Position numbers and translations under genes: made by a program. Positions 28,280 through 37,161 of a stretch of DNA of 49,821 bases are shown here, in pieces. The stretch covers positions 1-49,821 of the forward strand of contig JAGVAV010000019.1 of the NCBI GenBank assembly GCA_020060105.1, read 5' to 3'. The notes under the pieces are model-generated. The model did no database searches. It was not told the DNA's origin and was given only the letters and a program-made list of their open reading frames with translations. The stretch's first letter is position 1. The number at the start of each line of letters is the position of its first letter. Origin of the DNA: Candidatus Woesebacteria bacterium. GTDB lineage: Bacteria; Patescibacteriota; Microgenomatia; Woykebacterales; 2-01-FULL-43-14.

Positions 28280-28353
28280 TGCGGGATCGTCTAGTGGTAG
28301 GACATCGGGTTCTGGCCCCGGCAACCTAGGTTCGAATCCTAGTCCCGCAGCCA
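28280..28353 (+). tRNA. tRNA-Gln (anticodon CUG), CCA encoded
   Basis: TGCGGGA acceptor, D-arm GTCTAGTGGTAGGAC, anticodon loop TTCTGGC, T-arm CTAGGTTCGAATCCTAG, TCCCGCA-G-CCA. Confidence 0.95.
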
Positions 28354-28368
28354 CTATTTCGTTTTTTT

Positions 28369-28932
28369 TTGATAAATTTAACATCAAGTCAATTGACATC
28401 TTGCACTCAAAAGATAATAATAATTTCAGTGAGTATAAATAAAGGATTGATAAACGTTTCAAAAAAACTCATATTTTTGTTTGTTGTAATTGTATTGTCT
28501 CTCCTTGCTCTTCTATTTTATATAGCGAGCTTTAACACTAACCATTTTAGAAATTACGCTGAGTGGAAAGAGTACACAAATCCAAGGTTCGGCTATTCCT
28601 TCAAATACCCACCAGACTGGGAACTCGAAGCTGAACCAGGTGCATCAGAACAGGTAATCCGGGTTAAGAAAGGACCCTACTCTCTAAGTATATATTCGGG
28701 AGAGAGTAGAACCTTTGCCGGAAACGGTGGAAGAGTTTTAAAATCTGACCAAGTATTAGTTGGTGAAAAAAATTTCGAAAGAAAAAGATATCAAGGATTA
28801 TTCTCAATAATAGAGCTCACAAGTGAAACAAAAATAAATCAGATTTTGCTTTGGTATACAGAAGGGGAGATGGACAACAAAAACGAGGAGATTTATAAAA
28901 CAATCCTTTCCTACTTTAAGTTTTCCAAATAA
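28369..28932 (+). CDS. Membrane-anchored hypothetical protein, PsbP-like pattern
   Basis: TM segment then EYTNPRFGYSFKYPPDWELEAEPG...; true start uncertain (listed start is TTG immediately after the tRNA). Confidence 0.6.
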   Translation: MINLTSSQLTSCTQKIIIISVSINKGLINVSKKLIFLFVVIVLSLLALLFYIASFNTNHFRNYAEWKEYTNPRFGYSFKYPPDWELEAEPGASEQVIRVKKGPYSLSIYSGESRTFAGNGGRVLKSDQVLVGEKNFERKRYQGLFSIIELTSETKINQILLWYTEGEMDNKNEEIYKTILSYFKFSK

Positions 28933-29289
28933 ACACATTTTACGCTAATTCCCGCTACAAGTATTACTCATTTTTCGAAATTTATCTTTTCCTATAAAAA
29001 GAGTGATTTAGTAAACTGTAATAATTTCAGTAAAGAATTAAATAAACAACCGAGCTTTAAAGAAGCTCTTCAAGAAACAGATTTAGAGTATCAAGTTGCT
29101 CCTGCGATTATTGAAGCTAGAGTGAAAAAAGGATTAACTCAAGAATCTCTAGCCGAAGCAATGCATACTAAACAATCAGTAATTTCTCGTATAGAGGACG
29201 CTAAAACAGTCCCCTCACTTTCTTTCCTTAAACGATTAGCGCATGTTCTAAACGCATCGCTTCAAGACCAATTAAATTTTAGACAATAG
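28933..29289 (+). pseudogene. XRE/HigA-like HTH antitoxin-type frame without a standard start codon
   Basis: Open frame translates to ...NNFSKELNKQPSFKEALQETDLEYQVAPAIIEARVKKGLTQESLAEAMHTKQSVISRIEDAKTVPSLSFLKRLAHVLNASLQDQLNFRQ*; no in-frame ATG/GTG/TTG before the HTH. Interval is the full open frame. Confidence 0.72.
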
Positions 29290-29559
29290 TGAGTAGACTA
29301 GTGGGGCAAAAAGACCAATCATTGGTTCTAAGCGTGTTGACTATAGCCAGCCATTCGATTCGTGCATTAAAAGTGCGCTCATTCATGGTCATAATCATTC
29401 GATTCACTCCGCTCGCTCATGGCTTTCAGCCAAAAATTAGCCAGAGGCTGTTCTTTGGGTAACCAGGTGATAAACCTCATTTTCAAGGACCGTCCCCTAA
29501 GTCCTCTACCGAGCGTAGTGCTAATACCAATTTGGTGTAAGTTTTGTTAACATATAGTT

Positions 29560-29985
29560 ATGACGGAGAAATTAGGTACTTGTGTTATCGTTTTAAGTAA
29601 GGATAAACAGAAAGTTTTGCTTGGGAAGAGGCTTAACTGTTATAAAAGTGGCCACTATGGTTTGCCGGGTGGCCGCGTAGAAATAACAGAGCAAATCTTT
29701 GAATGCGTAAAAAGGGAATTATTGGAAGAAACAGGGCTTACCGCTAACTCTGTAGAGTATCTAGGGGTAATTCGGGAGTTACAAACTGATTATAGTTTTG
29801 TTCACTTCGCGTTTGTTTGTCATGATTTTTCTGGAGAACCGTTCGTACCTGAACCAGATAAATGCGAGGCCTGGGAATGGTTCACCCTAGAAAAGATTCC
29901 TCAGAATATCTTACCTGGGCATATCGCCGCCATTGACATCTTCTTGAACCCCCACTTTCCTCCGATTCGAGATATCTCTTCTTAG
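29560..29985 (+). CDS. NUDIX hydrolase
   Basis: GLPGGRVEITEQIFECVKRELLEETGL (Nudix box). Confidence 0.93.
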   Translation: MTEKLGTCVIVLSKDKQKVLLGKRLNCYKSGHYGLPGGRVEITEQIFECVKRELLEETGLTANSVEYLGVIRELQTDYSFVHFAFVCHDFSGEPFVPEPDKCEAWEWFTLEKIPQNILPGHIAAIDIFLNPHFPPIRDISS

Positions 29986-30013
29986 AAGATCAGTATCCGA
30001 TCGTTTCTAGTGG

Positions 30014-30048
30014 AAAAAAACACCGTCCTAAACGACGGTGTTTTTTTT
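30014..30048. terminator. Bidirectional intrinsic terminator
   Basis: AAAAAAACACCGTC-ctaaac-GACGGTGTTTTTTTT between convergent genes. Confidence 0.93.
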
Positions 30049-30082
30049 GTCTGAAGGCTCTATTTTTCCAAGTCGGAACAAA

Positions 30083-30934
30083 TCAATTTGCGGATTCCTC
30101 TACCTTTTCACGGAAGCTGGCAGAGGGAGTTGCTTCCGAACCATGGTTAAGTGTTATCCTGAAAGTGCCCCGAAGTTGAGCAATGTCATGGCGAATTTTT
30201 GCAAATTCGGCTCGAACTTTAGCTAACTCTTTTCGAACTTCCGTAAGGACGGCTTGAGGGTCTTGGGTTTGGCTGTTAATGCTCTCAAGTTTAGTTTTAA
30301 CTCCGGAAAGAGTAGTTTCGACGGTGTTTAATCGTTCGTTGATACTGTCAAGATTTTCTTGAAGCTCCTTTGTATCCTTGCCCTGGGACTTCAGTTCATT
30401 AATCAGACTTTGCACCTTTGGGGTTAACCCTTTAATCTTAGTTAAGAGTGACTCCAAGCGGCTGACAGCAAACGTTAGATTAGCTTTAGGCATCAAGGCT
30501 TGACGGCCTTTCTTTTCTTGAAACATCTGCTGAAGACCTCGAATCGCCTCTTCGTCTTTTCCTAGAGCTAACTTTTCTTTCACCTGATTTATTTCGTTAA
30601 GGGCCTCTTGAATTTCTTTAGTCAGCCGGGACTTTTCTTGTTCCGTTAAACGTTCATCTCCTTGAATCCGCTCTAAAATTCTCTTCAACTGATCTGCTCC
30701 CTTAAGGAGAATATGCCCGGTTTGACCTCTCAAACGACCCACTTCCTCAAGAGCAATTTTTCCGGAAGGACTAGAAGAATCCGAAGCTTGTTTTAACTGT
30801 TTGAACGATTCCCCAATACCCTTTAAGTTTTCAAACATCTTCTTCTGTCCAAGACCCTCTTGAGCCAAAGCCAGTCCGCTCGACGTGAAAATCAAGGCGC
30901 CGACCGTCAGAAAAACCAAGAAATGCTTTTTCAT
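30083..30934 (-). CDS. Secreted coiled-coil hypothetical protein
   Basis: Signal peptide MKKHFLVFLTVGALIFTSSGLALAQ; long heptad-rich helical region. Confidence 0.7.
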   Translation of the reverse strand: MKKHFLVFLTVGALIFTSSGLALAQEGLGQKKMFENLKGIGESFKQLKQASDSSSPSGKIALEEVGRLRGQTGHILLKGADQLKRILERIQGDERLTEQEKSRLTKEIQEALNEINQVKEKLALGKDEEAIRGLQQMFQEKKGRQALMPKANLTFAVSRLESLLTKIKGLTPKVQSLINELKSQGKDTKELQENLDSINERLNTVETTLSGVKTKLESINSQTQDPQAVLTEVRKELAKVRAEFAKIRHDIAQLRGTFRITLNHGSEATPSASFREKVEESAN

Positions 30935-30946
30935 TTGTCACCTCCT

Positions 30947-31534
30947 TCAATCTTTAAATTCAAAAAGAGAAACATTTATCGAATTCTCAATATCTTTCTC
31001 CGCCTGGCTGAGATCTTCCTGAATTATCCGTTCCGTTTTCTCTAACTCCCGGTCAACATTTCCAGTAGTAATTACACTGACAAAACCCCCTTCCTCCGGC
31101 GAATGAGAGACGTCTTTTCTTTCTTGGGGAGCCTGAGCCAACTGATTAGTGGGTTGAGGTAGAGAAGGAACTTTCAGATAGTTTAGTCCCCCAATTATGC
31201 CAAGACCTAGCACTAAAAATAAACCTAAGGACAAAGCTGCTTTTAACGGCCATTGTTTAAACATTCCCAAAGATCCTCCAAAGATAGTTTGAGAATGGTT
31301 AGCCTCGACGGAAGTGGGCGGCTTACTTAAAGGCAAGCGCATTAAAACCTTTTCCAGCGAACTTTTTGAGGGAATCAGATTCGCTCGTTCCGCTTCAAGG
31401 CGAGATAAAGTCGGTAATAACTCGATCAATTCTTCCCGAAACTCGGGAAAAAGTTCGGCCACTTGAGTATCGGATTTTCCTAACTTCTTTAAGCTGATTG
31501 CTTTTTCTAAGACCAATTCAAAATCATCTTTCAT
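30947..31534 (-). CDS. Anti-sigma-like single-TM protein
   Basis: Follows the ECF sigma gene by 3 nt; cytoplasmic helical N-term, central TM (ALSLGLFLVLGLGIIGGL), extracytoplasmic tail. Confidence 0.6.
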   Translation of the reverse strand: MKDDFELVLEKAISLKKLGKSDTQVAELFPEFREELIELLPTLSRLEAERANLIPSKSSLEKVLMRLPLSKPPTSVEANHSQTIFGGSLGMFKQWPLKAALSLGLFLVLGLGIIGGLNYLKVPSLPQPTNQLAQAPQERKDVSHSPEEGGFVSVITTGNVDRELEKTERIIQEDLSQAEKDIENSINVSLFEFKD

Positions 31535-31537
31535 AGC

Positions 31538-32149
31538 TTAGACCACCCCCAAGCTTTTCAACTTCTCTTTTAACTCTTTCAAAGCTCGGCATTGGATTTG
31601 CCTGACCGCTTCCTCACTTTTACTAATAACTTGAGCGATCTCCCGGTTTGACAAATCACTGATAAATTTTAGAATCACGACTTCTTGTTGAACCTCGTTC
31701 AAACTTTGGATTGCCTGACGTACTGAAGCCGCTTTCTCATCTTTCAATATTTTTTCTTCCGGACCGTCTTGTCCATCCGTTAAAGGAATAAATAAAAATC
31801 GGCTGTTTAGGGAAACTTCTTTTTTCTTTCGCCAGTGGTCAATAACGCAGTTTCTAGCTACCGTGAAAAAGTAAGCTAAGATTTCCCGGTTTCTTTCTTG
31901 GTACTTGTCCAGGGAATAGTAAACTTTCAAAAAGACGGTGCTTGTCAGATCTTCAGTCTCCTCCCTGTTTTTTACCCGCAGGTAAATGTAGCGATAAACG
32001 GGGAGATAATACATTCGATAAAGGCTTTCAAAGGCCTCCGTTTCTCCTTCCTTGGCTCTCTTCATCAATATTTTCGGATCGGTTTCAGTCAAACCAAATT
32101 TGGTTTGATCTGCCTGGTCCTGATTAGACCGAGATTGAGTCCCCATCAT
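31538..32149 (-). CDS. ECF-type RNA polymerase sigma-70 factor
   Basis: Region 2 AFESLYRMYYLPVYRYIYLRVKNREETEDLTSTVFLKVY; region 4 LNEVQQEVVILKFISDLSNREIAQVISKSEEAVRQIQCRALKELKE. Confidence 0.92.
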   Translation of the reverse strand: MMGTQSRSNQDQADQTKFGLTETDPKILMKRAKEGETEAFESLYRMYYLPVYRYIYLRVKNREETEDLTSTVFLKVYYSLDKYQERNREILAYFFTVARNCVIDHWRKKKEVSLNSRFLFIPLTDGQDGPEEKILKDEKAASVRQAIQSLNEVQQEVVILKFISDLSNREIAQVISKSEEAVRQIQCRALKELKEKLKSLGVV

Positions 32150-32346
32150 AAATTAGTAACGGTAAACCTCCATTTTTGTGACAGACTTTCTAAACGTGAT
32201 TAAGTATATTACAAAGAAAAAAATTTTGACGGGTTGGCTGTTATCAGAAGAGTAAAAAGGTTATTCTTAGGTCAAAAAACCTATAATTGACTGATGGTAA
32301 GTTTTTTGGTAGAATTTATGCCCAAACAAACCTGAAAGGAGTAGTG

Positions 32347-32892
32347 ATGGATCAGCAGAGATGTCCTTGTGGGGTAAGGCTGCAAAGATTTATCGTTAGA
32401 GTCGGCGAAGACGGAAAAAGATTCGAGGTAGCGCCTTTTGATCCTCAATTAGATTCTGAAGGGGAGTTTGAGCAGTACGGGCTCTGGGCAGAAAGTGTCT
32501 CAGATGCAAGTCGCCACGTGAATACTCTAGATTTGGGACGACACGATGTCTTAGGCCCATTTGGCGTGACTCTGCGAAGAGGAGATCACGGCTGGATTGA
32601 GTTGAGTAGTCTCAGTAGCCTGAAGGTTCGGCAGATACCTCAACTTGGCCAGCCTTTATGGGTTGAAACTAATAAAGGGACTGTAATTGCTTGTGGTCAA
32701 GTGCTCGGGTGTCGGTACCTAGCTCTGTGGCCAGAGGAGGAAGGGGTGGCCTTTCGGGTGGAGACAACCCTCTACCCAGAAGGATTGGTGGTGAGAGCGG
32801 CTGACGAGATTCAAGTACCCCAATTGTTCCCTCGAGCAACTCTCGGTTTGGATAAGTATGCCCGAGATCCCCGCTTTCCAGATGGGAGCTAG
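32347..32892 (+). CDS. Hypothetical protein
   Basis: ATG at 32347 preceded by GAAAGGAG; the listed 32287 start is less likely; no family recognised. Confidence 0.6.
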   Translation: MDQQRCPCGVRLQRFIVRVGEDGKRFEVAPFDPQLDSEGEFEQYGLWAESVSDASRHVNTLDLGRHDVLGPFGVTLRRGDHGWIELSSLSSLKVRQIPQLGQPLWVETNKGTVIACGQVLGCRYLALWPEEEGVAFRVETTLYPEGLVVRAADEIQVPQLFPRATLGLDKYARDPRFPDGS

Positions 32893-32986
32893 AGAGGGGG
32901 CATCGCTTCTTTTACTTTAGCCAATAAGGGCCTATTTTCGCCTTCTTTGGACAACCACCAGGAAGGCGATTTCTTTACGTGAATAG

Positions 32987-33003
32987 CACACCCTCCAGGT
33001 GTG
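32987..33003. repeat. REP-like palindrome CACACCCTCCAGGTGTG
   Basis: 6-bp stem; related to copies at 35035 and 35784; followed by tandem CAGGTGTGTTTTTT duplication. Confidence 0.7.
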
Positions 33004-33105
33004 TTTTTTCAGGTGTGTTTTTTAAATTTTAGGGCGAAGATTTTCTAGCTAGATTGAAGCTAGAAAGAGTCTTTGTTTAGAAAAGAAAAAAGTTTTACTT
33101 ATCTT

Positions 33106-33990
33106 TCATTGTAGTTGGGGGAAGTGTTGGCGCAGGAGCAAAACGCTTTCTTGTTTATCCTTTACTTCCAGCATGATGTCCAAATCCAGATCTTTTACCT
33201 TTCTATAAAAGCTCTTAAACTCAATTAGATTAATCTTTTCAGAGTGCGCCCCTTTATTTTTCTTAGGATCTTGATTTGAATAATGAATTTCTTGCCTTTC
33301 GCTCGCGCCCCAAGTTTGTCGATGAAGTAAGATAACCTTCCTGAGCGAGAGGTTTTCTAAACTTGGCAGTATTTGCTGATGAAAAATATCTAAAACTGAG
33401 GGAACATGTGTCTTAGTCGAGACGCTTAGTATGTCCTTAGCGTTAAATACTTTTTCGTCGTTTTCTAGCGCTAATCTCCGATGAATTTTTGTCGGCAGAT
33501 CATTAATTCTTTGCACTAATACGTTCATTGACTTTTCTTTATCTCCATAACCTCCTCCACCGTGGATGACAATTCTGTGCTGAAAATCTAGCTCCATCAA
33601 ATCTAGAACTTGAGCATGGTAGTCAAGATCAGCTAAGCTATTTTGCAGATGATTAGGGTTGGGGGTATTGAGGGTGGTGTACTGCCCTGGATGCATAGAG
33701 ACTTTTAACTGGTTGTCTCTAATGATTTGTCCGATTTTTTTAAAGTCATCTTTTAAAACCGTTTTCCAGCAACCTTTATTTACTGGGTGAGAGGCAAAAG
33801 GGATTAACCCAGAGGAAATTCTGAAAATCTTAATGAGATGCTCGGCGTTCCAGTTAAGAGTTTTTTCAAGGTTTAGAAGATTTACCTTTGAATACTGAAT
33901 CATCTTTTCTTCACTATAAGAAGATATTCTGAAGGTTTTACCTGAAGTAGCTAATCTTGTATTTAATCCGACGTATCCTAAACGAATCAT
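33106..33990 (-). CDS. uvsE: UV DNA damage endonuclease
   Basis: IRLGYVGLNTRL, FRISSGLIPFASHP, VSMHPGQYTTLNTP, RIVIHGGGGYGDKE, RLALENDEKVF, VLDIFHQ. Confidence 0.94.
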   Translation of the reverse strand: MIRLGYVGLNTRLATSGKTFRISSYSEEKMIQYSKVNLLNLEKTLNWNAEHLIKIFRISSGLIPFASHPVNKGCWKTVLKDDFKKIGQIIRDNQLKVSMHPGQYTTLNTPNPNHLQNSLADLDYHAQVLDLMELDFQHRIVIHGGGGYGDKEKSMNVLVQRINDLPTKIHRRLALENDEKVFNAKDILSVSTKTHVPSVLDIFHQQILPSLENLSLRKVILLHRQTWGASERQEIHYSNQDPKKNKGAHSEKINLIEFKSFYRKVKDLDLDIMLEVKDKQESVLLLRQHFPQLQ

Positions 33991-34141
33991 CGTAACTATT
34001 TATAATCGGATTAAAGATTAACGACAATAGTCAAACTTCTCTAAAGTCAACTCCCAAGGGCTTTAAGTCGCGGTAATGAGTTTAAAATTTTAGTTGGCTT
34101 TGTTGCCACCCGCTTGGTAATAGCGACCAATTAATATTATA

Positions 34142-35014
34142 ATGCTAGGTATGCTGCTAGATTTATTTAACAGTTGGCAATTGAACTTTATTGGTTATCT
34201 GATTTGCGCGGTTGTTTTTAATCAGTTTTACAAACTTTCCCTTAGAGAAGTAAAGCGGGACGGGGCGGTGACGATACTACTGCAAGCGATAGCCGGATTG
34301 AGTGTTCTAATGCTAGCGCCTCTTTTTCCGCTCAATTTTCCTTCGGAGCCAAGATTTTACCTTCTTCTTGCCGTCGCTTGCGTATTTTACGCGCTTAGCG
34401 ACAGGCTTCAAACAACTACAAGGAAAAATCTCGAAGTCTCCACTTACTCGATACTCAACCAACTTTCCTACGTTTTCCTCATTTTTATCGGCATTGCTTT
34501 CTTTGGTGAAGCGGCTCTTCTGAATAAATTTATCGGTGCTTTCTTAATCATTGGCGGAAACGCCCTGATATTTTACAAAAAAGGTTTTCAGACTGACAAG
34601 TATGCCTTGCTGACAGTTTTGGCCAGAATAATTTTTTCCATCGCCATCTCAATCGATATTGGCATATCCAAGCAATTCAACTTGCCTATTTACATCATGA
34701 TTACCTTACTCTTACCCGCATTTTTCATTATGACGGTGGAGAAAATTAATCCTCTTTATTCAATACGCGAGATGCGCGACGGAAATAAGCTGTTTTTAAT
34801 CATCACCGGCTTGGCCTGGGGAACGGCCATCTTTTTTCTTCTTCGAGCGTTTCAACTTGGAAAGGTCACGGTCGTGGGACCGTTGCAGGGAGTCTTAGTT
34901 TTAGCCAATGTTGTCGCGGCGTACTTGTTTCTTCGAGAATCTGATAATCTGAAAAGAAAGATTATTGCCGCCGCTTTGGTGATTGTGGGAATTTATACCA
35001 TAACGGCTTTTTAA
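34142..35014 (+). CDS. EamA/DMT family transporter
   Basis: Ten hydrophobic segments, paired-repeat DMT architecture (IGAFLIIGGNALIFY ... VVGPLQGVLVLANVVAAYLFLRE). Confidence 0.78.
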   Translation: MLGMLLDLFNSWQLNFIGYLICAVVFNQFYKLSLREVKRDGAVTILLQAIAGLSVLMLAPLFPLNFPSEPRFYLLLAVACVFYALSDRLQTTTRKNLEVSTYSILNQLSYVFLIFIGIAFFGEAALLNKFIGAFLIIGGNALIFYKKGFQTDKYALLTVLARIIFSIAISIDIGISKQFNLPIYIMITLLLPAFFIMTVEKINPLYSIREMRDGNKLFLIITGLAWGTAIFFLLRAFQLGKVTVVGPLQGVLVLANVVAAYLFLRESDNLKRKIIAAALVIVGIYTITAF

Positions 35015-35034
35015 AAGAGGCTTGTTGTAGGTAT

Positions 35035-35051
35035 CACACCCTCCGGGTGTG
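35035..35051. repeat. REP-like palindrome CACACCCTCCGGGTGTG upstream of the RAYT
   Basis: 7-bp perfect stem, 3-nt loop. Confidence 0.8.
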
Positions 35052-35091
35052 TTAGGTTGACACCTGTTCTTTTATCTTGTAATGTTAGTTT

Positions 35092-35763
35092 ATGGCAACT
35101 AATAGGAAGATAGTTTTTAGAAACGAAGATATATACCATGTCTTCAATCGAGGAGTTGAGAGGCGAGTTGTTTTTATTAACAATAAAGATCTTGAAAGAG
35201 CTAGAAATTTAATCAAGTTTTATCGCCATCAGGAAGTTCCCGTTCGGTTTTCTCAGGTATACAGGCAGCCTGTAGATATTAGACAGCAGATCCTAAGTGA
35301 TTTATATAAAACCCCTCGGTTGGTTGATATTTTGGCTTTTTGTTTAATGCCAAATCATTTCCATTTTTTATTAAAGCAAAACTCGGAAAGAGGCGTTCCA
35401 ACTTTTGTTGCTAATTTTACAAATGCGTACACAAAATATTTCAATACTAAACATGAAAGAACAGGCCCTTTGTTTGAAGGCGTTTTTAAGGCAGTTTATG
35501 TTGAAAGTGACGAGCAATTAGTTCATCTTTCGAGGTATATTCATCTAAATCCGGTTGTTTCAAGTGTAGTCAAAGATAGCCAACTAAGTGATTATGCTTG
35601 GTCTTCCTATCCTGAGTATTTATCTTTATCGAAAGATGCTATCATTCAGAAAGAAGTAATCTTAAACATGTTTAAGACGGTTGATAGTTATCGAGAGTTT
35701 GTCGGTAGTCAAATAATGTATGGAAAACAGTTAGATTCTATCAAGCAGTTGACACTGGAATAA
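35092..35763 (+). mobile_element. REP-associated tyrosine transposase (Y1_Tnp / IS200-like, RAYT)
   Basis: VFNRGVERRVVF, LAFCLMPNHFHFLLKQ (HFH motif with downstream Tyr), YIHLNPV, WSSYPEY. Confidence 0.93.
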
Positions 35764-35783
35764 AAGAAGAGGTGTGAAGCTAT

Positions 35784-35800
35784 ACCACCCTCCGGGTGTG
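35784..35800. repeat. REP-like palindrome ACCACCCTCCGGGTGTG downstream of the RAYT
   Basis: CACCC-TCC-GGGTG core shared with the upstream copy. Confidence 0.7.
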
Positions 35801-35803
35801 CTT

Positions 35804-36709
35804 ATGGTGCCTATGGAAAAAAGAATTTTAGATCACTATCTTCAGTTCGGAGAATATACAAACCCTGGTTTGTATAAAGAGATATTACAGAAGAATTTGC
35901 CAGAGAATGTTCGCGAGATTGGACTTTTAGTCAGGAAACAGCTTGTCCACCGCTCGACTCTAAAAAATGGAAACACAGGTTCGAATAAAGACTTAAGATA
36001 TGGGGATATGACTAAGGTTCCTTGGTACAGGCAGGCAGAGGATGATGTTTTTCCGACTGCTTCCGCTATGCTGGCAGAACTTTTCAGAAGAGACCCGAGA
36101 GGTTTTATTTCGGATCGAGTGGTTGAAGATAAACTTATCCTCACTTGCAGATTTACGGCTATTTTAATGGCCTCGATTTTAAAGGCTAAAGGCGTACCAA
36201 CACGCGTTAGGTCAGGTTTTGCTTCCTATTTTATGGTGGAAGGGTTGGAGGAAGGCACAAGCGATGATCACTGGATTAACGAATACTGGGATGAAAGTAA
36301 GTCACACTGGGTAACAATCGATGCCGATGGGTGTTTAGAGGGATATCTTAACTTTGATCCTTTTGATCTACCCAGCGGGACCTTTGATTTTTCAGCCGAC
36401 GCCTGGATTGCCGTAAGAAGAGGAGAGGTTGAAGGAAGTCACTTTAAGGATGCTGCCGGGTTCGAAGGGTTAATAACGATTGGTTGGGAACTATTTCATG
36501 ACTTCCATTCCCTGATGAATAATGAAATTATCTATCAGCAAGGACCATCATTCGGGTGGGGCCGGATGGATAAATTAACGGAGAGTGAATTAGAAGAAAT
36601 AGATAAGCTGGCAAAATTAATGCAAAATCCCGATGTTAATTTTGATAAGTTAAGAGAAATTTGGGAAACAAACAATAAGTTTAGGATTCTTAAAGGCGGG
36701 TTATTGTAG
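35804..36709 (+). CDS. Transglutaminase-like domain protein
   Basis: CRFTAILMASILKAKGVPTRVRSGFA ... DDHWINEYWDESKSHWVTIDAD (Cys-His-Asp). In-frame ATG at 35804 preferred; the listed GTG start (35774) reads through the REP copy. Confidence 0.8.
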   Translation: MVPMEKRILDHYLQFGEYTNPGLYKEILQKNLPENVREIGLLVRKQLVHRSTLKNGNTGSNKDLRYGDMTKVPWYRQAEDDVFPTASAMLAELFRRDPRGFISDRVVEDKLILTCRFTAILMASILKAKGVPTRVRSGFASYFMVEGLEEGTSDDHWINEYWDESKSHWVTIDADGCLEGYLNFDPFDLPSGTFDFSADAWIAVRRGEVEGSHFKDAAGFEGLITIGWELFHDFHSLMNNEIIYQQGPSFGWGRMDKLTESELEEIDKLAKLMQNPDVNFDKLREIWETNNKFRILKGGLL

Positions 36710-36827
36710 TTAATAACCTCTAACACAAAAATCAACCCAAGGATGTGACGTTGAGCAACCTAAGCTGAGAATGGCATGTGGTATAATGTGGAGAGGTTTG
36801 GGGGAAAGAAGAAAGGAGAAAATTATG

Positions 36828-37109
36828 GTATTGAGGAGCCTTCAGAAGAGGAGGTTCGTTTGTCCAAAGTGCCGAGTCACTCTCACGGTGCTTGACAATC
36901 CCAAAATCGCTCGACCGATTACCAAACCCAAGTGCCAGTTTTGCAGCACAGTAATGAGTCCGGTCGTGACCTCTCGCGAAGTAGGAGAAGACGTTATCTT
37001 CGAATTGTTTCCCCAGAGGGCTTCTCTCGGATGGTTGGTCGATAATCTAATCTCTAATCTAGCCTCCAAGGCATTTGACTTGTGGGCTAAATGGCGCGCT
37101 AGAGACTGA
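36828..37109 (+). CDS. Small zinc-ribbon protein
   Basis: RRFVCPKCRVTLTVLDNPKIARPITKPKCQFCSTVM (CxxC...CxxC); preceded by AAAGGAG. Start assigned to the internal Met (MVLRSLQ); position approximate to a codon. Confidence 0.62.
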   Translation, partial: VLRSLQKRRFVCPKCRVTLTVLDNPKIARPITKPKCQFCSTVMSPVVTSREVGEDVIFELFPQRASLGWLVDNLISNLASKAFDLWAKWRARD

Positions 37110-37124
37110 TCAATCCTATAGTGC

Positions 37125-37155
37125 TTGACAAAAAAAAGCAAAGGTATGCTATAAT
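37125..37155 (+). promoter_or_regulatory. Strong sigma-70-type promoter
   Basis: TTGACA (37125-37130), 19-bp spacer, extended TG-C-TATAAT (-10 at 37150-37155). Confidence 0.8.
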
Positions 37156-37161
37156 GGTTAG

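Noticed and set aside
28369-29289. Read-through fusion of the PsbP-like ORF into the in-frame HTH
   Set aside because: The HTH frame is in phase after TAA at 28930-28932, but there is no readthrough context or stop-codon-recoding signal that I can identify. Coincidental phase is simpler.
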